A program made the translations under genes and the position numbers. A model generated the notes under the pieces. That model did no database searches. It had not been told where the DNA came from and saw nothing but the letters and a program-made list of their open reading frames with translations. A DNA stretch of 64,000 nt, taken from contig NZ_CDDD01000101.1 of the NCBI RefSeq assembly GCF_000820165.1, forward strand, positions 62,001-126,000. The letters are read 5' to 3'. How positions within the stretch are numbered: position 1 is the first letter of the stretch; the number at the start of each line of letters is the position of its first letter. This DNA is from Aeromonas taiwanensis. Its GTDB lineage: Bacteria > Pseudomonadota > Gammaproteobacteria > Enterobacterales > Aeromonadaceae. Shown here piece by piece: positions 1-7,980 of this stretch.

Positions 1-786
1 CACCGACAGGGCAGCACCACCGCGGGCGTCGCCGTCCGCCTTGGTGAGGATCACGCCGGTGAGCGGCAGCGCCTCGTTGAACGCCTTGGCGGTGTTGGCT
101 GCATCCTGACCCGTCATGGCGTCGACCACGAACAGGGTCTCCACCGGCTTGATGGTGGCGTGAAGGTGCTTGATCTCCTCCATCATCTCGCCGTCGACGT
201 GCAGACGACCTGCGGTATCGACGATCACCACGTCATAGAATTTCTTGCGTGCGTGGTCGATGGCTGCGGTGGCGATGGCGACCGGCTTCTGGGTGGCATC
301 GCTCGGGAAGAAGTCGACGCCGATGTCGCCGGCCAGGGTCTCCAGCTGCTTGATCGCTGCGGGGCGATAGACGTCGGCACTGACCACCAGTACCTTCTTC
401 TTGTTGCGCTCCTTGAGCAGCTTGGCCAGTTTGCCGACGGTCGTGGTCTTACCGGCGCCCTGCAGACCCGCCATCAGGATGATGGCCGGCGGCTGGGCTG
501 CCAGGTTGAGCTGCTCGTTGGCTTCCCCCATCACGGTGACCAGCTCGCCGTGCACTATCTTGATGAAGGCCTGGCCCGGGCTCAGGGACTTGGCCACTTC
601 CTGGCCTACCGCCCGCTCCTTGACGCGAGCGACAAAGTCACGCACCACCGGCAGGGCGACGTCCGCCTCGAGCAGCGCCATGCGGACTTCGCGCAGGGTA
701 TCCTTGATGTTCTCTTCCGTCAGGCGACCACGGCCGCTGACGTTGCGCAGGGTGCGCGAGAGTCGTTCAGTCAAATTCTCAAACAT
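1..786 (-). CDS. ffh: Signal recognition particle protein Ffh (5' part only)
   Basis: This is the N-terminal 262 codons of the SRP GTPase. With 4.5S RNA it binds signal sequences of nascent inner-membrane proteins and docks with FtsY. The reading frame starts MFENLTERLSRTLR at the ATG ending at 786, preceded by a GGAAAG ribosome-binding site, and runs off the window. The N domain (about residues 1-90) is followed by the G domain with P-loop GLQGAGKTTT, the VDTAGR motif and the TKADG motif near the cut end. The methionine-rich M domain lies outside the window. The ypjD-corB pair is divergent from it, the arrangement seen in E. coli. Identification is secure. Confidence 0.97.
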   Translation of the reverse strand, partial: MFENLTERLSRTLRNVSGRGRLTEENIKDTLREVRMALLEADVALPVVRDFVARVKERAVGQEVAKSLSPGQAFIKIVHGELVTVMGEANEQLNLAAQPPAIILMAGLQGAGKTTTVGKLAKLLKERNKKKVLVVSADVYRPAAIKQLETLAGDIGVDFFPSDATQKPVAIATAAIDHARKKFYDVVIVDTAGRLHVDGEMMEEIKHLHATIKPVETLFVVDAMTGQDAANTAKAFNEALPLTGVILTKADGDARGGAALSV

Positions 787-814
787 GACGCTTTCCGGTT
801 CTTGGCGTGACGAT

Positions 815-1048
815 GGGGGCATTATACCCCGATCCGCACTGTGGGGACGATGACTCGCCGCTTGTGGCGGCAACCCGCCATCGGGCGGGCAAATTAACCA
901 ATGAGGGCATTATACCCTCACTAACACTGCAGGGATGATTGCGTGCCGCTCTTGTGGCGGCCCCCATCGGCGAGCAGGTTAACAAATGGGGGGCATTATA
1001 CCCCAGTCAGTGCCCGAGGACGATTATTCACCGCAAGGGGCAATCAGC
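815..1048. repeat. Three imperfect tandem copies of an ~87-bp unit, each with a GGGCATTATACCC core
   Basis: The hexamer ATTATA recurs at 821-826, 909-914 and 995-1000, that is, 88 and 86 bp apart, each inside a GGGC...CCC frame. Units 1 and 2 also share a GCCGC / GCGGC hairpin around 856-870 and 945-960, an ATCGG block, and an (A/G)TTAAC-AAT tail. Unit 3 decays after about 1048. Read on the minus strand each core is TATAAT, a consensus -10 hexamer pointing at ffh. The unit nearest ffh would start transcription about 28 nt before its ATG. I see no good -35 hexamer at the right distance in any copy. Confidence 0.75.
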
Positions 1049-1156
1049 GACTACTTATATGTGGGCAGTTAGCCCCTGGCACAACTGGCGAGCATATCTT
1101 GTGCAAGGTATACTGCCCCTCTTATTCCCTAAAGCTTGTTTGACAACGACCTGGTT

Positions 1157-1948
1157 ATGATCGTGATCTCTGTTCTGGCCCTGGCGTTTTACCTGCTGGC
1201 CATCATCGCCTCACTGCACCTGCTGCTCAGCGCCAAGCCTGTCGGGCAAGTTCCGCTGTTTGCCTGTATCGGCCTGGCCCTGACCGCCCATGGCGTGGCG
1301 GTCGGCAGCGAAGTACTGGCCACCCATTCCGGCCAGAACCTCAGCATGCTGAACGTGGCCTCTCTGGTCAGCCTCATCATCAGCTGCTTCATGACCTGCG
1401 TCACCCGTCGCTTCAACGGCTGGATCCTGCTGCCCGTGGTCTACAGTTTCTCTGCGTTGCTGCTGGCTGCCAGCGCCCTGATCCCCGGCCGCTATATCAC
1501 CCATCTGGAGGCACATCCCCAGCTGTTGCTGCACATCGGTCTCGCGCTGATGGCCTACTCGGTACTGATGATCGCCTGCCTGTTTGCACTCCAGCTTGCC
1601 TGTCTCGACCGGCAACTCAAATCCAGGAAGATCAGCCACCTGCCGGCCATGCCGCCCCTGATGACGGTAGAGAGACGCCTGTTCCAGCTCATCTCGGCGG
1701 GGTTGCTGCTGCTGACACTTTCCATCGCCTCCGGCCTGTTCTTCCTGGAAGACATGTTCGCCCAGGGCAAGTCCCACAAGGCCATCCTCTCCATCCTGGC
1801 CTGGTGCGTCTACGCCCTGCTGCTGTGGGGCCACCACACCCGCGGCTGGCGGGGCCGCAAAGTCATCATGCTGAGCCTCGTCGGCAGCGTTATTCTGACC
1901 CTGGCCTATTTTGGCAGCCGCTTCGTCAAGGAAGTCCTGCTCAGCTGA
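1157..1948 (+). CDS. ypjD: YpjD, CcsA-like inner-membrane protein of the cytochrome c assembly family
   Basis: This is a 263-residue polytopic membrane protein with about eight hydrophobic segments. It carries the family stretch SGQNLSMLNV near residue 58 and YITHLEAHPQLLLHIGL around residues 115-130. The C-terminal WGHHTRGWRGRK and AYFGSR motifs are shared with E. coli YpjD. The ATG at 1157 gives the same length as the E. coli protein and aligns at the N terminus. A TTG at 1136 is also open, and neither has a clear Shine-Dalgarno. A TATACT -10 lies at 1109-1114. The position between ffh and corB matches E. coli. A role in haem handling is inferred from the family only. Confidence 0.85.
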   Translation: MIVISVLALAFYLLAIIASLHLLLSAKPVGQVPLFACIGLALTAHGVAVGSEVLATHSGQNLSMLNVASLVSLIISCFMTCVTRRFNGWILLPVVYSFSALLLAASALIPGRYITHLEAHPQLLLHIGLALMAYSVLMIACLFALQLACLDRQLKSRKISHLPAMPPLMTVERRLFQLISAGLLLLTLSIASGLFFLEDMFAQGKSHKAILSILAWCVYALLLWGHHTRGWRGRKVIMLSLVGSVILTLAYFGSRFVKEVLLS

Positions 1949-1988
1949 CCACCCGCTTCCCCCTCAACCACCCATACAGGAGCCCTGC

Positions 1989-3269
1989 TTGGACAGTATC
2001 TCAACGAGTACATTGCTGATTGTTCTCGTTATCTTGATCCTTTTGTCAGCCTTCTTCTCCAGTTCCGAAACCGGTCTGATGTCCCTCAACCGTTACAAGT
2101 TGCGGCACCTTGCCCAGACCAAGCACAAGGCCGCCCGCCGGGTCGAAAAGCTGCTCGCCAGGCCGGACAGGCTGCTCGGCCTCATCCTCATCGGCAACAA
2201 CCTGGTCAACATCCTGGCCTCCGCCATTGCCACCATCGTCTGCATTCGCCTGTTCGGGGATCTCGGCGTCGCCATCGCCACCTTCGGCCTGACCCTGGTG
2301 GTGCTGGTCTTCGGGGAAGTGACCCCCAAGACCCTGGCCGCCATGTTCCCGGAGAAGATTGCCTATCCCGCCTCCTGGGTGCTCAAGGGGCTGATGGTTC
2401 CCCTCTCACCCTTCGTCTGGCTGATCAATGGCATCACCAGCGGCCTGCTCAAGATGCTGAGGATCAACCCGAACACGGACGACTCCCTCAATACGGAGGA
2501 ACTGCGCACCATCGTCAACGAGGCGGGCAGCCTCATCCCCCAGCACCACCAGGAGATGCTGATCAGCATCCTGGACCTGGACAAGATGACGGTGGAAAAC
2601 ATCATGGTGCCCCGCAGCGAGATCTCCGCCATCGACATCAACGATGACTGGAAGGTCATACTGCGCCAGCTGGCCCACTGCGCCCACACCAAGACCCTGC
2701 TCTATCGCGACAACATCGACGACGTGGTCGGCTTCCTGCACGCGCGCGACGCCCTGAGGCTGGTCGCGCGGGATCAGTTCAGCAAGTCCAGCCTGCTGCG
2801 GGAGGTCGATCCCATCTACTTCATTCCGCAGGGCACCCCTCTCAACGTGCAGCTGGCCAAGTTCCAGCGCAACAAGGAGCGGATAGGGCTGATTGTCGAC
2901 GAATATGGTGACATCCAGGGGCTGATCACCCTGGACGACATCCTGGAAGAGATTGTGGGCGACTTCACGACCTCCATGGCGCCGGCTCCCAGCGACGAGA
3001 TCCATCCCCAGCCGGACGGCACCTTCCTGGTCGAGGGCTCGGCCAACATCCGCGAGCTGAACAAGGAGATGAACTGGCACCTCCCCACCGACGGCCCGCG
3101 CACCCTCAATGGTGTGATCCTGGAGTACCTGGAAGAGATCCCCCAGCCTAACATCAGCGTCAGGCTGGCGGGCTATCCCATCGAAATCGTCGAAGTGGAG
3201 AACAACATGGTGAAGATGGCGAGGATCATGCCGCACCTGTACCGTGACGACTCGGATTACGAAGATTGA
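1989..3269 (+). CDS. corB: CorB/YfjD-type CNNM-CBS transporter (HlyC/CorC family)
   Basis: This 426-residue protein has an N-terminal CNNM (DUF21) membrane domain with three hydrophobic segments in about residues 5-150. Two CBS motifs follow, with IMVPRSEISAIDINDDW near 205. A C-terminal CorC_HlyC domain begins around residue 330. The family is linked to magnesium/cobalt efflux. The start is a TTG at 1989, six bases after an AGGAG Shine-Dalgarno at 1979-1983. The resulting N terminus, DSISTSTLLIVLVILILLSAFFS, matches E. coli YfjD (EHISTTTLIIILI...). It follows ypjD by 40 bp and is probably cotranscribed with it. Confidence 0.9.
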   Translation: MDSISTSTLLIVLVILILLSAFFSSSETGLMSLNRYKLRHLAQTKHKAARRVEKLLARPDRLLGLILIGNNLVNILASAIATIVCIRLFGDLGVAIATFGLTLVVLVFGEVTPKTLAAMFPEKIAYPASWVLKGLMVPLSPFVWLINGITSGLLKMLRINPNTDDSLNTEELRTIVNEAGSLIPQHHQEMLISILDLDKMTVENIMVPRSEISAIDINDDWKVILRQLAHCAHTKTLLYRDNIDDVVGFLHARDALRLVARDQFSKSSLLREVDPIYFIPQGTPLNVQLAKFQRNKERIGLIVDEYGDIQGLITLDDILEEIVGDFTTSMAPAPSDEIHPQPDGTFLVEGSANIRELNKEMNWHLPTDGPRTLNGVILEYLEEIPQPNISVRLAGYPIEIVEVENNMVKMARIMPHLYRDDSDYED

Positions 3270-3272
3270 AAA

Positions 3273-3297
3273 AAAGGCTGCCGATGGCAGCCTTTTT
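3273..3297. terminator. Bidirectional rho-independent terminator between corB and nsrR
   Basis: The stem AAAGGCTGCC / GGCAGCCTTT encloses a GAT loop, with T-rich flanks on the plus strand and A-rich flanks that become U-rich on the minus strand. It serves the convergent corB and nsrR transcripts. Confidence 0.9.
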
Positions 3298-3301
3298 CGT
3301 C

Positions 3302-3769
3302 TCACTCGTTCTCGTCATCCGGCTCCAGCACCAGGGTCGGGATCAACTCGCCAAACACCTGCTGCAGCTCGTCACGGTTGGCCAGCAGATCTTTCAGTGT
3401 GTAGCCATCCATCACGGCGAGGAAAGCGTTCATCGCCTCCTTCAGGGCGCTCTTGAGCAGGCAGACGGAGACGATGTGGCAGACCGGTGAACCGCAATCG
3501 ATGCCGTCCAGATTGCCTTCCAGCGCCCGGATCACCTGGCCTATGTTCACCTCTTCCGGCGCGCAGGCCATGCGGATGCCGCCGTTCTTGCCACGCTGGG
3601 ACTGCAGGTAACCCAGCTTCACCAGCTGGTTCACCACCTTCACCATGTGGTTGCGGGACACGTCGTACAAGGCGGACACCTTGGCCACGCTAGACAGTTC
3701 ACCCTCCGGCAGGGTGGCCAGATAGAGCAGGGCTCTCAATCCAAAATCGGTATAGCTAGTCAGTCTCAT
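3302..3769 (-). CDS. nsrR: NsrR, nitric-oxide-sensing Rrf2-family repressor
   Basis: This 155-residue Rrf2-type winged-helix regulator starts MRLTSYTDFGLRALLYLA. The DNA-binding helix region SRNHMVKVVNQLVKLGY (about residues 38-55) and GKNGGIRMA wing match NsrR. Three cysteines in CGSPVCHIVSVC (about residues 92-103) are the expected iron-sulfur ligands whose nitrosylation lifts repression. The frame is open upstream to 3817, but the ATG at 3769 gives the family N terminus. It is divergent from hmp, its classic target, with a palindromic operator between them. The C terminus is about 14 residues longer than in E. coli and acidic (EPDDENE). Confidence 0.95.
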   Translation of the reverse strand: MRLTSYTDFGLRALLYLATLPEGELSSVAKVSALYDVSRNHMVKVVNQLVKLGYLQSQRGKNGGIRMACAPEEVNIGQVIRALEGNLDGIDCGSPVCHIVSVCLLKSALKEAMNAFLAVMDGYTLKDLLANRDELQQVFGELIPTLVLEPDDENE

Positions 3770-3803
3770 AGTGCCTGCGGCGCATAGCGCAAAGAATTGA
3801 TGA

Positions 3804-3817
3804 TTGATCCAGGTCAA
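3804..3817. promoter_or_regulatory. FNR-like site (TTGAT-N4-GTCAA) upstream of hmp
   Basis: The sequence TTGATCCAGGTCAA matches the FNR consensus TTGAT-N4-ATCAA at nine of ten conserved positions. hmp is FNR-controlled in E. coli. It sits 13 bp from the NsrR-like palindrome in the nsrR/hmp intergenic region. Confidence 0.6.
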
Positions 3818-3830
3818 TTAAACATTTAGG

Positions 3831-3851
3831 ATGCAACTTAGTAAGTGACAT
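3831..3851. promoter_or_regulatory. NsrR operator: 21-bp inverted repeat in the nsrR/hmp intergenic region
   Basis: The arms ATGCAACTTA and TAAGTGACAT surround a single central G. Eight of ten positions are symmetric. Arm length, one-base centre and ATG...CAT ends fit the 11-1-11 NsrR consensus of gammaproteobacteria. It ends 29 bp before the hmp start codon. Confidence 0.75.
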
Positions 3852-3880
3852 TCCAGATGCTTAATTAAAAGGGACCTCCT

Positions 3881-5074
3881 ATGTTAGACCAAGCCACCAT
3901 CGCCGTCATCAAGAGCACCATTCCTTTGCTCGAATCGGCGGGTCCTGCCCTCACCCAGCACTTCTACCAGCGCATGTTCAGCCATAATCCGGAGCTGAAG
4001 GATGTGTTCAACCTGGCGCATCAGCGCAGTGGCGGACAGCCGCTGGCGCTGTTCAGTGCAGTGGCAGCCTATGCCAGGAATATCGACAACCTGGGGGCCC
4101 TGGCCGGTGCCGTGGAGCGCATCGCTCACAAGCACACGGGCTTCCTGATCCAGCCGGAACAATATCACATTGTGGGTAGCCATCTCTTGGCCACGCTCAA
4201 AGAAATGGGCGGTAGCGCGGTCACCGACGAGGTACTGGCGGCCTGGGGCAAGGCGTATGGGGTGCTGGCCGACATCTTTATCGGCCGGGAGGGTGAACTC
4301 TACCGGGAGAAGGCAAGCCAGGAAGGTGGCTGGCAGGGGACCCGCCCCTTCCTCATCAAAGAGAAACGCCAGGAGAGCGAGCTCATCACCTCCTTCGTGC
4401 TGGCGCCCGTCGATGGCAAGCCCGTGCTGCACTTCAAACCGGGGCAGTACATCAGCATCAAGCTGGTCCATCCCGATCTCGAGCATCAGGAGATCCGCCA
4501 ATACTCCCTCTCCGATGCACCCAACGGCCGCGACTACCGCATCAGCGTCAAGCGCGAGCCACAGGGACAGGCCTCCAACCTCTTGCACGACAAGCTTCAC
4601 GTCGGTGACGAGGTGGCACTGATGCCGCCGGCGGGTGACTTCTTCCTGCAAGAGGAAGCCACCACCCCGGTGGTGCTGCTCTCTGCCGGGGTGGGGCTCA
4701 CCCCCATGCTGAGCATGCTCAACCACCTGCTGGCCGGTCAGCATCAGGCCGAGATCCGCTGGCTGCACGCCTGCGAACAGGGTGCCCTGCATGGGTTTGG
4801 AGAAGATATCCGGGAAAAGAGCCGGCAGCACGCGCACCTGCAGAGTCGCACCTGGTACCGGATCCCCGGCGAGCGGGACGTGCAGGGGGTGGACTACGAC
4901 TTCAGCGGCACCATGCAGCTGGAGCAGGTCACCGACCTCATCCCGGCCAACGCCCACTACTATTTCTGCGGCCCCGTCCCGTTCATGAAGTCGGTGAAGG
5001 AGCAGCTGGGCAATCTGGGCGTACCTGCCGGGCGGATGCACTACGAGGTCTTCGGTCCCCATCAGGAGATCTGA
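3881..5074 (+). CDS. hmp: Hmp flavohaemoglobin, nitric oxide dioxygenase
   Basis: This 397-residue enzyme oxidises NO to nitrate with O2 and NAD(P)H. The globin domain occupies about residues 1-140, with haem-ligand region IAHKHTGF. The FAD domain follows with RQYSLSDAP. The NAD-binding domain has GVGLTPMLSML and the C-terminal MHYEVFGPH typical of Hmp. Length equals the family norm (about 396). An AAAAGGGA purine run precedes the ATG. Regulation by NsrR, and possibly FNR, is indicated by the sites just upstream. Confidence 0.97.
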   Translation: MLDQATIAVIKSTIPLLESAGPALTQHFYQRMFSHNPELKDVFNLAHQRSGGQPLALFSAVAAYARNIDNLGALAGAVERIAHKHTGFLIQPEQYHIVGSHLLATLKEMGGSAVTDEVLAAWGKAYGVLADIFIGREGELYREKASQEGGWQGTRPFLIKEKRQESELITSFVLAPVDGKPVLHFKPGQYISIKLVHPDLEHQEIRQYSLSDAPNGRDYRISVKREPQGQASNLLHDKLHVGDEVALMPPAGDFFLQEEATTPVVLLSAGVGLTPMLSMLNHLLAGQHQAEIRWLHACEQGALHGFGEDIREKSRQHAHLQSRTWYRIPGERDVQGVDYDFSGTMQLEQVTDLIPANAHYYFCGPVPFMKSVKEQLGNLGVPAGRMHYEVFGPHQEI

Positions 5075-5102
5075 TCCCGACTCACCGCCATGCACAGATG
5101 AC

Positions 5103-5137
5103 AAGGCCCGGACACCTAGGTGTCCGGGCCTTCTTCA
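5103..5137 (+). terminator. Rho-independent terminator after hmp
   Basis: A perfect 30-bp palindrome with arms AAGGCCCGGACACC / GGTGTCCGGGCCTT and TA at the centre, followed by CTTC. It can act in both directions between hmp and the convergent motX. Confidence 0.9.
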
Positions 5138-5157
5138 TGATGTCTGGCCGCCTGGGA

Positions 5158-6021
5158 TCAGCGCATCGCCTTGGCGCGGGCGATGGCATTGGCGGGCATG
5201 CGATTGCCGAGCCGACTGAGCAGGCTCGCCGCCTTCTGGTGAGCCGCCTTGTCGCCGATGACGGCACCGTGCAGCCAGTGATAGGCCTCCTCGTAATCCA
5301 GCGGGCTCCCCATGCCCTGCAGCAGCATCTCGACCCACTCCATCTGTGCTCGCAAGAAACCGAGGCTGGCGGCTTCCCGCATCAGGGTCTCGGCCCGCAC
5401 CAGATCCTTCTGGACCAGAATGCCCTTCCAGTAATAGCGGCCGAGCTGTTCCAGCGCGGGTGCCAGCCCCTGGTTGGCGGCATCCCACATGTACTGCACG
5501 CCTATCTGGGCGTCTGGCTTGATGCAGACCCCCCAGGCGAGCATGTCCCCCCACAGGAACTGATAGGCGGGGATCTTCATCACCGAAGCCCTCGCCTCGA
5601 TGTCCTGGGTCAGCTGGCATCTGTCCTGCTTCACTCTGGCCAGATGGCGCCCCTGCTCTATCCAGTTGAGCAGCTCGTCCTGCCGATAGAGCGGCACCGC
5701 CTGCAGATCACCGGTGGCGGGTGACACGGGCGCCGCCTTGGGCAAGGGTGCCGCAGCTGGCGCAGTCGCTTCCGGGACTGCGGCTGCCGGAGTAGGCGCC
5801 GGTGCCGTCGACTCCGGCACTGGAGCCGGGGTCGCAGCCGAGGGCAATTGTGCCGGCGAGGGCGTTGTCGAGGCGGGGGCGAGTGCCGTGGCAGCCGAGG
5901 GGGCCTGAACAGACGCAGCCGTTCCCCCCTGAGTGGGCGCGGCAGCCGACACCGGCTCGGCCCCCTGCACGGGGAGGCTGCACAAACCGACGATGGCGAT
6001 GAGGGTACTGGGTTTCATCAT
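5158..6021 (-). CDS. motX: MotX, sodium-driven polar flagellar motor protein with Ala/Pro-rich N-terminal extension
   Basis: A 287-residue exported protein: signal peptide in about the first 20 residues, then an Ala/Pro/Thr/Ser-rich low-complexity stretch to about residue 105. The conserved MotX body follows: CQLTQDIEARA, AYQFLWGDMLAWGVCI and Sel1-like repeats (GLAPALEQLGRYYWKG, GSPLDYEEAYHWL), ending RMPANAIARAK. These closely resemble Vibrio MotX, which with MotY forms the T ring that holds PomA/PomB stators. The ATG at 6021 has AGGAG six bases before it. The linker makes the protein some 70-80 residues longer than the roughly 210-residue Vibrio forms. It is a single gene between mdh and hmp. 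Confidence 0.88.
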   Translation of the reverse strand: MMKPSTLIAIVGLCSLPVQGAEPVSAAAPTQGGTAASVQAPSAATALAPASTTPSPAQLPSAATPAPVPESTAPAPTPAAAVPEATAPAAAPLPKAAPVSPATGDLQAVPLYRQDELLNWIEQGRHLARVKQDRCQLTQDIEARASVMKIPAYQFLWGDMLAWGVCIKPDAQIGVQYMWDAANQGLAPALEQLGRYYWKGILVQKDLVRAETLMREAASLGFLRAQMEWVEMLLQGMGSPLDYEEAYHWLHGAVIGDKAAHQKAASLLSRLGNRMPANAIARAKAMR

Positions 6022-6097
6022 AGGGATCTCCTGCTGCCCTCTGTTATCGGCAGCCGGGTCCATCTCCTTAGCCCGCCACACGCCGCCAAAAACGACA

Positions 6098-6119
6098 AAG
6101 GGGAGCCGAGGCTCCCCTT
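6098..6119 (-). terminator. Rho-independent terminator downstream of mdh
   Basis: Stem AAGGGGAGCC / GGCTCCCCTT with a two-base GA centre, about 20 bp after the mdh stop codon. The promoter of motX must lie between it and 6021. Confidence 0.8.
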
Positions 6120-6136
6120 ATGAACGGCGCTGCGTC

Positions 6137-7072
6137 TTATTTGACGAAGTCGACGCCCAGCTGGATGTCGGCCTTCAGAGTGGCCAGCATGCTGTCCATC
6201 GCTTCCTGCTCGAAGGCGCTCAGCTTGCCGTAGTCCAGCACGGTCTCGACGCCGTTCTTGCCGAGCAGCACCGGCTGCGCGAAGAAGGTGGCGTGCTCGC
6301 CGTTGCCTTCCACATAAGCGCACTCGATGACGTTGGCTTCGCCCTGCAGGCCCTTGATGAGCGACAGACCGAAGCGGCAGGCCGCCTGACCCATGGAGAG
6401 GGTGGCAGAGCCGCCACCGGCCTTGGCTTCCACCACCTCGGTACCGGCGTTCTGGATGCGCTTGGTCATGGCAGCGACTTCTTCAGCGGTGAAGCTGGCA
6501 CCTTCGACCTGGGAGAGCAGCGGCAGAATGGTCACGCCACTGTGGCCACCGATAACGTTGACGCGCACCTTGTCGACGTTCAGACCCTTGGCGGCAGCCA
6601 CGAAGGTCTCGCCACGGATCACGTCCAGGGTGGTGACGCCGAACAGGCGACGCTTGTCATAGACACCGGCCTTCTTCAGCACTTCGGCGGCGATGGCGAC
6701 GGTGGTATTGACCGGGTTGGTGATGATGCCGATCAGCGCTTTCGGGCAGGAGGCGGCACACTTTTCCACCAGATTCTTGACGATACCGGCGTTGATATTG
6801 AAGAGATCGGAACGATCCATGCCGGGCTTGCGCGCCACGCCGGCGGAGATCAGCACGACATCGGCGCCGACCAGAGCCGGGCTCGGATCTTCACCGCAGA
6901 AACCTGTTACTTTCACGTCAGTCGGGATATGGCTCAGATCTGCCGCCACGCCCGGGGTGACCGGTGCGATGTCATACAGGCTCAGTTCGGAACCGGCAGG
7001 AAGGCGATTTTTCAACAGCAGAGCGAGGGCTTGGCCGATGCCACCGGCGGCACCCAGAACGGCAACTTTCAT
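6137..7072 (-). CDS. mdh: Malate dehydrogenase (NAD-dependent)
   Basis: This 311-residue TCA-cycle enzyme oxidises malate to oxaloacetate. The N-terminal Rossmann motif is [14 protein letters not shown]. The substrate loop [14 protein letters not shown], the catalytic histidine in NVIGGHSG and [14 protein letters not shown] are all present. Start MKVAVLG at 7072 follows GGAG; upstream codons MELI are less likely. Unlike in E. coli, argR is not the direct neighbour: the art operon lies between them. Confidence 0.97.
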   Translation of the reverse strand: MKVAVLGAAGGIGQALALLLKNRLPAGSELSLYDIAPVTPGVAADLSHIPTDVKVTGFCGEDPSPALVGADVVLISAGVARKPGMDRSDLFNINAGIVKNLVEKCAASCPKALIGIITNPVNTTVAIAAEVLKKAGVYDKRRLFGVTTLDVIRGETFVAAAKGLNVDKVRVNVIGGHSGVTILPLLSQVEGASFTAEEVAAMTKRIQNAGTEVVEAKAGGGSATLSMGQAACRFGLSLIKGLQGEANVIECAYVEGNGEHATFFAQPVLLGKNGVETVLDYGKLSAFEQEAMDSMLATLKADIQLGVDFVK

Positions 7073-7314
7073 GATCAACTCCATGTCTAAGCGTAGGTTT
7101 AAGGTTGTTTCTAGTTGGGGTATGGCTGTCTTTTATTGTGCGCCTCACCTTAAAGGATCCCCTCCTAAAAAACAATCTGATAACAGTTGTAATCACAGGT
7201 TCTGTGAGCCAGGGAACAAGCGGCGACGAAAGCGGAGAGGAATATGCGATAAATGGGAGGAAAGACACAGATTTCCTGTGCCACCCTCACCATTAAGAGG
7301 TAAATACGACTGCT

Positions 7315-7980
7315 TCAGGACTGGAATGCCAGTGCCCTGCGCTCACACCAGCGGAAACCTATTGTTAACAATCCATTCATGGTCAGGTAGAGGGCGCCGG
7401 CCACGGTAAACACCGCCAGGGTGTCATAGGTCTGGGCGTTGAGACGCTGAGCCAGCCCCATGATGTCCATGATGGTGATGGTACTGGCGAGCGAACTGCC
7501 CTTGAGCACCAGGATCACCTCGTTGGAGTAGGCGGGCACCAGTCGCCGGGCGGCGTGGCGCACCTTCATCCACAGGGTCTGTCCGGCGGAGAAGCCGAGT
7601 GCGCGGCAGGCCTCTACCTCACCGGCGGGGATGGCGTCGAGCGCCCCCTTGAACAAGCGGGTGGAGTAGGCGGCGGTGTTGAAGCCAAGCGCCAGCACGG
7701 CGCAGAACCAGGGCTGCTTGAGCAGCGGCCAGAGCGCGCTCTGTTTAAGCCACTCGAACTGTCCAGGCCCATAGTAGATAAGGAAGATCTGGATGAGCAG
7801 CGGCGTACCGGTGAAGACCAACACCCAGAGCTGCACCAGCTGGGTCGCCACCGGCAGGCGGCGCTCCAGCACCCAGGTCATGCCGGCCGCCAGCAGCACC
7901 CCGAGCAGCAGGCTGAACGCCGTGAGCTGCAAGGTGATGGCCAATCCTCCCAGCAGGGTCATCAGGTAATCCTGCATCAT
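7315..7980 (-). CDS. artM: ArtM, arginine ABC transporter permease
   Basis: A 221-residue inner-membrane permease of the polar amino acid family. It has about five membrane segments and an EAA loop, EVEACRALGFSAGQTLWMKV, near residue 125. Its start overlaps the artQ stop (TGATG type), and a second ATG follows one codon later. It is the last gene of artP-artI-artQ-artM, the same order as artPIQM in E. coli. The partner permease is ArtQ, the ATPase ArtP. Confidence 0.9.
   Translation of the reverse strand: MMQDYLMTLLGGLAITLQLTAFSLLLGVLLAAGMTWVLERRLPVATQLVQLWVLVFTGTPLLIQIFLIYYGPGQFEWLKQSALWPLLKQPWFCAVLALGFNTAAYSTRLFKGALDAIPAGEVEACRALGFSAGQTLWMKVRHAARRLVPAYSNEVILVLKGSSLASTITIMDIMGLAQRLNAQTYDTLAVFTVAGALYLTMNGLLTIGFRWCERRALAFQS

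Noticed and set aside
160-810. Long plus-strand frame over ffh
   Set aside because: It is the antisense shadow of ffh; the minus frame carries all SRP GTPase motifs.
1076-1092. TGGCAC at 1076 as a sigma-54 -24 element before ypjD
   Set aside because: No GC at the right -12 distance.
7193-7207. TCACAG-GTT-CTGTGA inverted repeat upstream of mdh
   Set aside because: Arms are reversed relative to a CRP site and spacing is wrong; no regulator fits.
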